Positions 1 through 12,000 of a DNA stretch of 64,000 nt are shown here, one piece after another; the stretch's first letter is position 1, and each line of letters begins with the position of its first letter. Both the position numbers and the translations under genes were made by a program. Origin of the DNA: Cyclina sinensis (lineage: Eukaryota; Mollusca; Bivalvia; Venerida; Veneridae). Below the pieces are notes generated by a model. It worked only from the letters and a program-made list of their open reading frames with translations, made no database searches and was not told the origin of the DNA. The stretch spans positions 31,234,361-31,298,360 of the forward strand of contig JAAONU010000003.1 in assembly GCA_012932295.1 (NCBI GenBank). Direction: 5' to 3'.

Positions 1-35
1 AGGGAGTAGAAGTGCCGTATTATACCTCTGCTACA
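1..35. repeat. Fragment of a dispersed repeat shared with position 37925
   Basis: The first 34 or so bases recur with one or two differences at 37925-37958. There they sit next to a tRNA-like SINE head on the minus strand (37840-37910), so this is probably the end of a copy that starts before the window. Confidence 0.6.
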
Positions 36-77
36 TAACCATTTAGTATATTTTTGTATTTGTATTTGCAATTACAT

Positions 78-120
78 AAACGGAAGTGAACAAATATGAC
101 GTCATTTCCGTGGCGCTAAA
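78..120. promoter_or_regulatory. Promoter-like cluster: ETS and CRE motifs
   Basis: An ETS-type CGGAAGTG (81-88) lies next to a palindromic CRE, TGACGTCA (97-104), followed by a second reverse ETS-like site. Such pairs are typical of TATA-less housekeeping promoters. It could drive the plus-strand gene whose first recognised coding exon is near 3.0 kb. That link is inference, since no transcript or first exon is visible. Confidence 0.3.
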
Positions 121-361
121 AAGCACGTTACGTTATCGTGCCTTTACTGTAGCCTGGTTCCCTGGTGTTTACATAATAGTTCAGCAGTTAGGGGTAGGTA
201 ATCCAGACTAGCCTTTAATGTCTCAAAAATGGCACTAAATAGCTGTAGAACGCGTCTTATAATATAAATAAATTATGTTATCACGTACATGCTTAATTGA
301 ATTAATAAATTGAATTGATTAATTTATTAATTAATTACAGAACATAAATGACGCTAAGTTT

Positions 362-430
<69 letters not shown>
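362..430. repeat. (TA)n microsatellite
   Basis: An almost perfect TA dinucleotide run of about 60 bases. Confidence 0.95.
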
Positions 431-431
<1 letters not shown>

Positions 432-985
432 TTATTTATTTTTAAACTAATTTCATAGGTTAAATACTACTAATTTTAACTTTCTCAGATGGTCACATTA
501 AGTATTTCTCACGGATGGCCATTATTCTGTCAGAATGTACGATGTATCTGCTAATGTATAAATAATGAAAAGGCCACAGTGGTAAAAGTTTGCCTGTTTT
601 TTATATGCTTCACGACACATAGACCTGGGCCTTTGCCATTTCAAATGTGGGGCAGATGCCAACAAGTAGAACAGACATCGAGTCGACGTTAACTTTCGTT
701 TCAGTTTCGTGTAGCATTTGACTCCAGGAATGAAGTTCAATGTTTCGTAGTGGAGGAACCGAATAGTTGTATCATATAGATGCAGTTATGGATAAGGCTT
801 CCAGGGCATTAAGAAGGTTGGCAACTCTTAACCATTAGAGTACTTTATTTGTAATATACACAAATTTTGGCTAATTTTTATTCAGGCAAAATCCATTTCC
901 ATTGGAAGTATAGCAGGCTGGGATTTATTATTATAATTTTTCACTGACGGCTTGAAAACCTTATGCCTAACCCAGGTTCCAAGAA

Positions 986-1100
986 GTTAATTTCAGTCAC
1001 AATGATTGTCTGAACCAAGATAATCTGGTTACTGGATGTTTTATAATTTCAGTCGCAGTGATTGTCTGAACCAAGATAATCTGGTTACTCAACTTACTGG
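986..1100. repeat. Two-copy tandem duplication, 56-bp period
   Basis: The segment beginning at the tttcag of 991 is repeated from 1047 with only a few changes. The short open frame across it (1036-1224) has no protein-like character. Confidence 0.75.
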
Positions 1101-1266
1101 ATGTTTTAGTTTCACTACCTATCAGTTCACTACAATTTTCGCTAACTATACTGTTCTGCACCTAGTCGAATCGCTACTCAGTTTATTTCAGTATGTTTGT
1201 AGCATATTGGCTGACTTGGAATAATTACCAGAGGGGTAGGGATAAAATTACAAGCTTATAAACAAG

Positions 1267-2495
1267 GAAGTGGCTACGGTTATGGAACTGTAATCCTAGC
1301 CTCCGAGTCTAGGATTACGGAAGTTCCGTAATCCAAGACAAACCCACTGAAAAAGGGTACGGTTACGGAAGTTTTTTTAAAGAAGCGTATTTTCAACTGT
1401 TAAATATCAAATAGCATGCCAAATTTAATTTTTATTCATTAAACAAACAATTTTACCAAATTTGCATTATCAAACTGTCATTCTGTACGCCACTTTGATT
1501 GTTGCTGTTTCAGTAATGAACTAACGTTAAATATAGTTGTCATCTTCACACTGTCACTTGAGCGTTCAGTTGTAGTTGGACAAGTTATATAATTTTTTTT
1601 TTGGAAAATAAAATGTTGTAATGTAAAATAATGTAAATCTATTTTACTTGTCCATCTACATCCAGGCCACACCACAAGGTGGCGCTCAAACCTGCCAAAA
1701 TTTGTACTTTTTACAAGTTTTTTTCCATCGAACTTGCTTTTTGTTACAGACATGTTATTTCGGTTTTTACTTTGTTCTTTTCCTTTCTTTTTGTCATTGT
1801 TTTGTGAATTTTAATTGATTTTGAATAAACATTTTTAAGAATGGAATAACTGTTGTTAAAAGATTATTGCATTATAACTTGCACATAGCAATATATGTTT
1901 GTTCTTCATGAAATATGTTATGTTTTTTTGTTGTTTTTATTTTAATTGCCATCCATTTTCATTTTTATTTGGATCATTCTCTATCCTTTTTTTCTTTTTT
2001 TAAATCTGACTGTAGGTTGTAAACAGTCTTTAAGAACTAAAACGGTCCTTGTTAGGACCATTCAAATTATTGAAAGAGAATCCTTCTTGAATTGTCGTAT
2101 TCCTTACAAAACATTCATTGATAACTTGCAACTTACAAAGGGGATGGAAATTTATTTAGTTTCATTGACAAACATACCCCTGTCCCCCGTCCCCCGCCCC
2201 ACCCCAGTCGTCTTTGAAGTGTCTGTAGATGATGACAACAACATTTAACATTAGTCAATAGAACAACAACCAAGATGGCATATCATAACATTAGTGCTTG
2301 CTCATTTTGGAGAAAATGTAATATTTGAGACAATTAACGGTTTACCACTTGATTTTGGGTATGTAACCATTCTTTAAAAAAAAAAAAACTTCCGTAACCG
2401 TAGCCTATTCCAGTGGGTTTGTCTAGGATTACAGGACTTCCGTAATCCTAGACTAGGAGGCTAGGATTACGGTTCCGTAACCGTAGCCACTGCCA
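1267..2495. mobile_element. Mutator-like (MULE-type) DNA transposon with long TIRs
   Basis: The first ~115 bases (1267-1381) reappear as a near-identical reverse complement at the right end (about 2379-2495). They share GTGGCTACGGTTA and the TCTAGGATTACGG core. The element is flanked by a perfect 9-bp direct repeat, ATAAACAAG, at 1258-1266 and 2496-2504. Inverted ends of about 100 bp with a 9-bp target duplication are the signature of the Mutator superfamily. The interior (1382-2378) has only short frames, such as 1946-2248, with no transposase recognisable to me. It is therefore probably non-autonomous. Confidence 0.85.
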
Positions 2496-2737
2496 ATAAA
2501 CAAGTATAATTGAATTGTACTGAATGTCTAACAACAAAAAAGGTGTACAAGAGTATATTGTATTGCAAACAATAATTACAAACTTAATTTAAGCTGCAGA
2601 GCACATCACATTTTACAAGCTATACAATGATACATCCTAGTTTGTCTGACAAAGACTGACATTACTATATATCTGTCTAAATTTATCTATCATTGGTACT
2701 GGTTGCTTAAGTGACCAATGCCCGCTGCAGAGATTAG

Positions 2738-2955
2738 TTATTTTTATGTTGTATGGGATATAGTGCAAGATATAGAAAGCAACCCATTCCAGAGACACCC
2801 CTGGTTCTTTTGCATGCTGAATATACAGTACTGATACACAGGACCACAGTTTAATATCTCATCTGAAAGACAATTAGTAATGATAAAGGAGGAGCACGAG
2901 GTCGATCTTGCAAACCTTGCGATACTAGTCCAGTGTGTTACCACTGGACTACTGA
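2738..2955 (-). repeat. tRNA-derived SINE (family A)
   Basis: Read on the minus strand, a tRNA-like head with A-box- and B-box-like sequence (about 2955-2885) is followed by a body that is also seen at 62815-62995 (plus) and 35575-35765 (minus). The open frame 2744-2944 is this repeat and not a gene. It ends about 35 bases before the first recognised coding exon of the next gene. Confidence 0.75.
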
Positions 2956-3016
2956 TCAGCTTCCTCTGATTTTAATTTTAAGTGTAACAGATTTAAAGGA
3001 ATTTCTTAATGTCAGA

Positions 3017-6000
3017 ATGGACGCTCCTTTGATGCCAGATTTTATTCTTGGTACTACAGACTTTCTGCTCAATGTTGACAGTCTAAAAAGTCTTGATGTG
3101 GAGAAATATAAGTGAAAAGTTCGTATATTTTAAGGATAACCATGTTCAAATTTTGAGGAACTTTATTTTCCTTTACAGGAGTGGTGTAAAGTTACTGTCA
3201 CTGAGTGGTGGACATACTGACCTGAATGTACTGGTATCAGACATCAAGGACATCAAGAACTGTGCAAAGGCATTTATGAATGCACAACAATTAGGTATGT
3301 ACATTTGGTGGTGAATCCATCTGGCTGGATGTTTTTTTTTATCTTACCACCCTCCTTTACAGTGCAATATTCAGTTACAGTCCTCCTTTACAGTGCAAAA
3401 TTCAATTACAGTCCTCCTTTGAATATTACAGTCCTCCTTTACAGTGCAATATTCAATTACTGTCCTCCTTTACAGTGTAATATTCAATTACAGTCCTCCT
3501 TTAAAGTGTAATATTCAATTACAATCCTACATTACAGTGTAATATTCAATTACAGTTACAATTCTCCTTTACAGTGTAATATTCAATTACAGTCCTCTTT
3601 TAAAGTGTAATATTCAATTACAAACCTCTTTTACAGTGTAATATTCAATTACACTCCTCCTTTACAGTGTAATATTCAATTACAGTTGGCTTTACAGTGT
3701 ATAATTCAATTACAATCCTCCTTTACAGTGTAATTTTCAATCACAGTCCTCTTTTACAGTGTAATATTCAATAACTGTCCTCCTTTACAGTGTAATATTC
3801 AGTTAGAGTCCTCCTTTACAGTGTAATATTCAGTTACAATCCTCCTTCATAGTGCAATTTTCAGTTACCATCCTCCTTTACAATGCACTTTTCAATTGTG
3901 ATCCCTCTTTACACTGCAGTATGCAGTTACAATCCTCCTTTACAAGTACAGTATTCAATTAACTTCCTCCTGTACACTGCACTTTTCAGTTACCATCCTC
4001 CTTTACAATGCACTTTTCAATTTTGATCCCTCTTTACACTGCAGTATGCAGTTACAATCCTCCTTTACAAGTACAGTATTTAATTACCATCCTCATTTAC
4101 AGTGCAGTATTCAGTTGCCATTCTCATTTACAGTGCAGTATTCAGTTGCCATTCTCATTTACAGTGCAGTATTCAGTTCCCATCCTCATTTACAGTGCAG
4201 TATTCAATTACCATTCTCATTTACAGTGCAGTATTCAGTTCCCATCCTCATTTACAGTGCAGTATTCAATTACCATCCTCATTTACAGTGCAGTATTCAG
4301 TTCCCATCCTCATTTACAGTGCAGTATTCAATTGCCATCCTCATTTACAGTGCAGTATTCAATTGCCATCCTTATTTACAGTGAAGTAATCAATTGCCAC
4401 CCTAATTAACAGTGCAGTTTTTAATTGCCATCCTCATTTACAGTGCAGTATTTAAATGCCATCCTCAATTACAATGCAGTATTCACTTGCCATCCTCCTT
4501 TACAGAATACAGTGCAGTATTCTCTTGCCATTCTCCTTTACAGTGATGTATTCGCTTGCCATCCTCCTTTACAGTGCAGTATTCAATTGCCATCCTCCTT
4601 TACAGTGCAGTATTCAATTGCCATCCTCCTTTACAGAGCAGTATTCAATTACAATCCTCCATTACAAGGACAGTATTCAATTACCATCCTCCTTTACAGA
4701 GCAGTATTCAATTGCCTTCCTAATTTACAGTGCAGTATTTAATTACCATCCTCATTTACAGTGCAGTATTCAATTACCATCCTCATTTACAGTGCAGTGA
4801 TTCAGATTAGTGGTCGCCCAGTCGCCAAGCGCGACTGAAAATTGATCTGGGCGAGTGATATTTATTTGCTAGTAGCCCAGCCGGCGAGCATTTTCCGAGC
4901 ACAACACTTTTTTTTATCACGGAAATGATTCATTGCGCACGCGCATTTAACAAGTTTAATTCCAGTTTCTCCCGTTCCATAACGATATACTGTTTCCGAT
5001 CGTTTTGTCCCATTGCGCTATGACTATTTAATCATGCTTTAAGATTCTCATGTCGCAGCAGTGTCATGGCGGCGCCCATGAAAGGTAAGTTTTTGCCCTT
5101 GAAATTTAGAGCCGAGAGGCATTTTGAAATTAACCTAGCACTGTGGTTGTTAAAAATTATGAATATTATATTTGACCGTTGGAGAATTGTTGTGAATGGT
5201 TTATGAATATTTTAATGTGAAGCTATTGCTTGAATTAATAGTGCATTAAATAAAGTTTTAGCATAATCTACATTTTACTGCTACAAGATCGTTCACGATC
5301 ACACTAATTTTCTTGTCTGTATTTGCTGTAGATGTTAATATGCCTAAAAAAAGATATTTATCTTTTTTTCAGATTCTTAAACTTATTTTGGTACAGAAGT
5401 TTGTGTGGCATTAAAGAATTTGACCCAGTGCCTGCAATAGATTACTGGAATGGTTCAAGCATCAGATCTAGAAGGCCTAACTTTAAAGACAAGAAAAGTA
5501 AACCCAGGAGTAAAACAAACTCCTATCAATTACTGTCTGATGCTAATGAATTGATGATGTCTGATGATGCCTCTGGTGACCTCAGTTCTCCTGGTGTATC
5601 TGTGACCTGTACTCCTGCTGAATCTGTTACCAGTTCTCCTGGTGTATCTGTGACCAGTACTCCAGCTGTATCAGTGACCTGTACTCCTGCTGTTTCAGTA
5701 TCAAATGAGGAAGTTTCAGTACCACCTGAGGTTGTTGCTACATCTTCCAATAAGTTTCAAAACTTTGATGAGTCAGACATGGAAAGTTCTGAGAGTGAAT
5801 CTGAGATAGAGAGCAAACTTGAGGAAGACAGGGTGTTCGACAATCTGATATTTTTCTCAAGAGATTGACATTGCTAATAAAAATCCCAAATATTCGTTTT
5901 GTTAAAACCTTTTAGATATATAAAATGGACTGAACAAATACGAAAAATAAATTATGCTAATACTATCACAGGGTGTTCGACAATCTGATATTTTTCTCAA

Positions 6001-9000
6001 GAGATTGACATTGCTAATAAAAGTCCCAAATATTCGTTTTGTTAAAACATTTTTGATATATAAAATGGACTGAACAAATATGAAAAATAAATTCACGAAT
6101 ACAGAAAAGCAATTGTCTTTCAATTTTTCAATTTGTAAATGGTTTTCTGCCTCATACCCTCTTTGTGTTTGTGGTTATAAGCTTTGGATCTGCTGCTTTA
6201 AACATAGTTTTCATCCCCTTTATCGTTAACAGCTGGGCTGCCAAGTTTGAAACTGGACTACCAAATTTTTTAGGCTGGTAGCCCAGCTGGCTACCAAGTC
6301 TCAAATCTTAATCTGAATCACTGCAGTGCAGTATTCAGTTGCCATTCTCATTTACAGTGCAGTATTCAATTGCCATTTTAATTTACATTGCAGTATTCAG
6401 TTACCATCCTCATTTACAGTGCAGTATTCAATTGCCATCCTTATTTACAGTGAAGTAATCAATTGCCACCCTAATTAACAGTGCAGTTTTTAATTGCCAT
6501 CCTCATTTACAGTGCAGTATTTAAATGCCATCCTCAATTACAATGCAGTATTCACTTGCCATCCTCCTTTACAGAATACAGTGCAGTATTCTATTGCCAT
6601 TCTCCTTTACAGTGATGTATTCGCTTGATATCCTCCTTTACAGTGCAGTATTCAATTGCCATCCACCTTTACAGTGCAGTATTCAATTGCCATCCTCCTT
6701 TACAGAGCAGTATTCAATTACAATCCTCCATTACAAGTACAGTATTCAATTACCATCCTCCTTTACAGAGCAGTATTCAATTTCCTTCCTAATTTACAGT
6801 GCAGTATTTAATTGCCATCCTCATTTACAGTGCAGTATTCAGTTGCCATCCTCATTTACAGCATAGTATTCAATTGCCCTCATTTACAGTGCAGTAATTA
6901 ATTGCCATCCTCATTTTCAGTACAGTATTCATTTGACTCCCTCATTTACAGTGCAGTAATCAATTGCCATCCTCCTTCAAGTTATAAACAGTGTACTGTA
7001 GTTCTCTTTATGATGTTCTATAATGATTTTGGTTTCTCAGGCTGTTTAATGAGGTCTTTAGTTTTCAATTACTCATTGCAAATTTGTATTTGCAAAATAT
7101 TTTGTTGTTAGCAAGACAGTTTAGGTATTTGATGGTTTACTACCAAGAGTTTAAGTTTTATATTTTGTTTTTACAGCATCCCAAGACATGTCAAGATGGG
7201 CGTCACATGAAGAAAACAGAGCAGTTCAGGTATACTTGTAATGTAGTTTGATGAATTTCTCAGACTAAGACATTAGTTTAGCTCATGCAATATTGTAAAT
7301 TCATGTGTTTGATCATTTAGACCATATGTTTACAGCTATATTTACTTTAAAGGAAAACAATGATGTTTGCAGTTAAGTTCGCAAGAACCTGTGTTTGTAT
7401 AAATTCAACCTCTGACAGCTGCGCCAGGAAATCATTTCTTTGTCTCAGTGATCTAGAGCATTGGCTTTCCATACTTCTCATGATATAGCAGGAATGAGTT
7501 CAAATCCAACATAAGGAAGATCTTCTCAGTTATATCTTCCTCTACAGAGTTTAAGTTCCATAAAAATGTAAATGCTTGGTGTTATATTACATCTGTTACG
7601 TATGGAATTACTATGTCAGCCAAATTACACGGTCTGATGCTAAGTGGTTTTTGTTAGCACTGTAACCACTGTCATGATGCTGAGTGGTGTGTTAACATTA
7701 TAACCACTGTCATGATGCTAAGTGGTTTTTGTTAGCACTATAACCACTGTCTTGATGCTAAGTGGTTTTTGTTAGCACTATAACAACTGTCATGATGCTA
7801 AGTGGTTTTTGTTAGCATTATAACCACTGTCTTGATGCTAAGTGGTTTTTGTTAGCACTATAACCACTGTCTTGATGCTAAGTGGTTTTTGTTAGCACTA
7901 TAACAACTGTCATGATGCTAAGTGGTTTTTGTTAGCACTATTATCACTGTCATGATGCTTCAGAATCTTAATATGTCATTTAATAACCTCCTACATGTTA
8001 CAGTAAATAATCTTATAACTCTTATGTTCTGTTCATGCACAGGATGTGGTATTAAACATTTCTGAACTGCTAAATGTATGGACTGATGTACAGAAAACAT
8101 TTATAGGTTTGTAATTTACTCTTATTTTTTCACATGTTGTATAGTCAGTTGGAATTCCCTGAAACAGGACAGCCATTGCCAAATTGATCTTTGTATTGCA
8201 CATAAAGAGATGACCCAATAAGATTGTTTTAATTTAATTTGCTGACATGTTAGGTATATGGCTGCTCATACTGATTTTATTGTACTTAGTAACTCCAATT
8301 GTAATCAGTAGAGAATGGCCTTGTTGTTAATGTAAGACTAAAGGGGTAATGGTTACAGTATATTTCATGGCTTCTGTTTGAAGGTAATCTTAAAGACTAC
8401 AGACAGATGTTTGAGATGATTTTAGAGGGAGAGAAACATGTATCACAAGCTAAAGATAATCTGGTTCGTATTTTCTCACAAATATAGGCTTGTTTAGTTT
8501 ATACCAAATTTATTTTAGTTTGATTGTGTAGGAAGCTTTAAGCTTATAGACACACTCTCGAATCCGTTCCTGGAACTAACCAGTACTTATAAATGAGTGT
8601 AAAGTTTCTTGCTCAAGGAAACAACGGCTTGCCCCTGACTGGGTTTGAACCCGTGCGGCTAGCAATCCTTTGACTACTAGTCCGACGCGTTAACCACTCC
8701 GCCTTAGGCTTGTTTGGCTAAAATACAAAGAATAAAGAATGCTACAATAATAAAATATTGATATGATAATATAGTTCCAAAGCAAAATATGGAATAGTCA
8801 AAGCTTAATGAATGAACTGAAGGCAGGTTAAAAAAATAGCGCTTTATTTATAAGTATTGGAGTAATTTTACACACTGATCTTATTGTTCTAATTTTCTGG
8901 GTAACTGAAGTTTAGTGTAGATACAGTTTCAGTCTAAGATGTATTTGTCCAGTAAGAAAAACATATGACTTCTTTTGTTTTGTAGGATTGTACATGTATG

Positions 9001-12000
9001 TATGGTTGGTTACATAGCCTACACTTTTCTTATTTATTGTAGGAATATTGTCAGGAAAAAGAGATGAAAGTTAGAAAGGAGATGAGAAAAGTGGCAAAGG
9101 TTAGTCTTAGATTTACATCTCAGTCTTGCAGTTTAAAGTCCCAGGATCACCTTGATTTTACTCCTAAAGAGAAATAAATGTACTGATAGGATAATGATTA
9201 AACCATTTTCTGTTAACTCTAAAACAATGTTGACATATGTGATATGTCTTTCTATTGTATTCAACTCATTTCTTCATGAAAAAGCCTTTTTTGTATTTTC
9301 TGCAATATCATTGAAAAACTTACTGCACTGTATTTCTAACAAAAAGTTGAGTTAGGACTGATTTCAGTACAAATGAATACCATTGCCGCTGGTAAGACAT
9401 CTTGCTCAGTAAAATAAGAACTACTTGTAATTGTGATCCTGGGACTTTAATACATCAGTAATGCCATAATAACAAAAGGATACAAGACATAATTATCTGT
9501 TAAAACATTAGTTTGATGAAGGCTTTACATCTATATGTTCACTTGCAAGTCATCTGTGTGAAAAGTCTGGACAAAGGCAGTAAAAGCTATTCAGATATGG
9601 CAACAATTACATATTGATCAGTTGTCTTTAGAAAACTAAAAGTGAAGAATTCTCACCGTAACCTAAAGCCAAGGCAGTACATGAAAAATATAAAAATGGT
9701 TTGAAAACTTGTACAAGTAGCCAAGAACATTGAATTGCTGTTATCTTTTTGTGTTTGTTTTCAGAGGGCTTCTGCAGTAGAGTTGAGAATTTTACACTCA
9801 CGAGTAGAAATGGCAGAGAAAGCACGTGAAGTGGCTGAAGCAGAAGGTAGAAGGGAAATTATGATAAAACTTGCTGACTGTATATCAGACATACAATTTC
9901 AAAATAAATACTCTAGTCAGTATAGAATCAAATCAGGATTAAGTAGAATTACATGTTATTTGCAACCAGACATTTCTACTACTAGTAAATCAAATTTTTT
10001 ATCAGTTTTTGTTTGCCAGTTAATTATATCTCTAGTTAATTTGATCAAGGTTTATATGTTTGGATGACCTGAAATAACAGAATATGGGGCAAAAGATAGG
10101 AATGAATCAGCAGCATCAAAATTAACGTTGGACTTGTATGTACTTTTTGATTTACACTAAAAATTGAAGAGTTGTTTCTACTTCTAGTGAGTGACAGAGT
10201 GAGGGAGAATGAGGCAGTGAAGTTGATCAGATTGAAGGAAGGGATGCTTAAAATATCTTCAGCCTATATGGAACTTGCTAGCAAGTGCAATACTATCTTC
10301 ATGGCAGAGAGGGTATATCTAAAGTTACCTTTACTCTTATCAAAGAAATGTAGATTTTATGATTACACTGGTTTAAGCATGGCTTTCATCAGCAAGATTT
10401 TATGAGTTGTCGTCTAGTTAGTTCTTTTAAAAAAGAGCTCAGTATTTTATCAACTTTGCAGACACAGTATAACATTTTTATGAATTTTCTGACCAAAATC
10501 TTTGTATAGCTGTTTGATGACCTCTGAATGTACTTGTATTCCACTCAGTTCTTAGATCAGACTTAAAAAATTTACATTAGATAATTAATTAGAAAAATAA
10601 TCATATATTAGTTTCAGAGTTTCTTTTGAACTTTACTCTGCTGGAAACTAACATTTTTCCATAGGGACCAGCTGAGACCATGAACAGTCTGTACATGCAT
10701 ACAGTTTTATCATGATCTGCAGTACTCTGTAAGTTTTCAATTAAGAGCCCTATCAATGAAAAATGTGTCAGACCAGATGGAATGATGTACAAAATCTGCT
10801 ATAAATATTAAGAAGGATATGTGCTTACATGAGTATTGTGATTGTAGGATGTAGCCTTACAGTTGCCAGATGTTCATGGTAGAGACCTAGAGAGGGTAAG
10901 GTACTCAGGTAATACATCTTCTTGTAATTCAGATGGACAGAAGAATTCCTTTACAACCCTATCTAGACTTTTTTTTCAAAGAACTACTTCAAATCCAGTC
11001 TTGTGATAAAGTTTTCAAAATTTATTGAATAGTTTTAGTAATACTTACATGTATTCATGATGTCAGGCCATGATCAGAGGAGTTTGCTGTTAAATGTATA
11101 AGATGTTGGTAACTGTCACCAGATGGCAGTTTCTGTAAATATTTACAACTAAACTGGTTCATACTTTCAGGGACAGGACAAAAAAATGTTGTGAGTTTAA
11201 ATTGCAATGACATGTATATGAAATCCTTTCAAATGTGTTATTTCTCAGAGCCCCAATAAACAATGAATCTATCACATGCATGTGAAATTCCATTTGAGTG
11301 CATTGTTTCTCAGAGCCCTAATACTTGACTTCTTCATGTTAATACAACAGATATCAGTGATTCTGTGACACTTGCATATGAAAAATCTTTGAATGAATTG
11401 TTTCTCAGAGCCCTAATTCTTGACTTCATCTTGTTAATACAACAGATTATCAATGATTCTGTGGCACTTGCATATAAAAAATCTGAGTGCATTGTTTCTC
11501 AGAGCCCAAATACTTGACTTCATCATGTTAATACAACAGATATCAGTGATGCTGTGGCACTTGCATATGAAAAATCTCTGAGTGCATTGTTTCTCAGAGC
11601 CCTAATACTTGACTTTGTCATGTTAATACAACAGATATCAATGATTCTGTGACACTTGCATATGGAAAATCTTTGACTGTATTGTCTTAGAGCCCTAATA
11701 CTTGACTTCATTATGTTAATACAACAGATATCAGTGATTCTGTGACACTTGCATATGAAAAATCTCTGAATGTATTGTTTCTCAGAGCCCTAATACTTGA
11801 CTTCATCATGTTAATACAACAGATATCAGTGATTCTGTGACACTTGCATATGGAAAATCTTTGAGTGCATTGTTTCTTAGAGCCCTAATACTTGACTTCA
11901 TCATGTTAATACAACAGATATCAGTGATTCTGTGACACTTGCATATGAAAAATATTTGAGTGCATTGTTTCTCAGAGCCCATATACTTGACTTCATCATG

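Larger units (their letters stand above)
4795..6323 (+). mobile_element. hAT-like DNA transposon inserted in the minisatellite
   Basis: Inverted ends CAGTGATTCAGATTA (4795 onward) and its exact complement (ending 6323) bound a 1,529-bp segment that interrupts the 31-bp array. CAGTG directly abuts both sides (4790-4794 and 6324-6328) as a candidate 5-bp target duplication. It is ambiguous because the array itself contains CAGTG. Both ends carry related sub-terminal sequence rich in GCCCAGC. Inside is a small exon-like start, ATGGCGGCGCCCATGAAAG followed by GTAAGT (about 5067), and the coding remnant at 5332-5868. The CA-starting ends and the protein fit the hAT superfamily. Confidence 0.75.

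Noticed and set aside
1946..2248. 100-codon frame inside the Mutator-like element as a gene
   Set aside because: No ATG start, hydrophobic low-complexity beginning and no recognised motif.
4008..4800. Several overlapping plus-strand frames of 95-133 codons
   Set aside because: They are translations of the 31-bp satellite in its three phases, with no splice or conservation support.
8640..8705. A true tRNA gene on the minus strand
   Set aside because: It has A- and B-box-like sequence but no convincing full cloverleaf, and SINE-like body sequence is attached.
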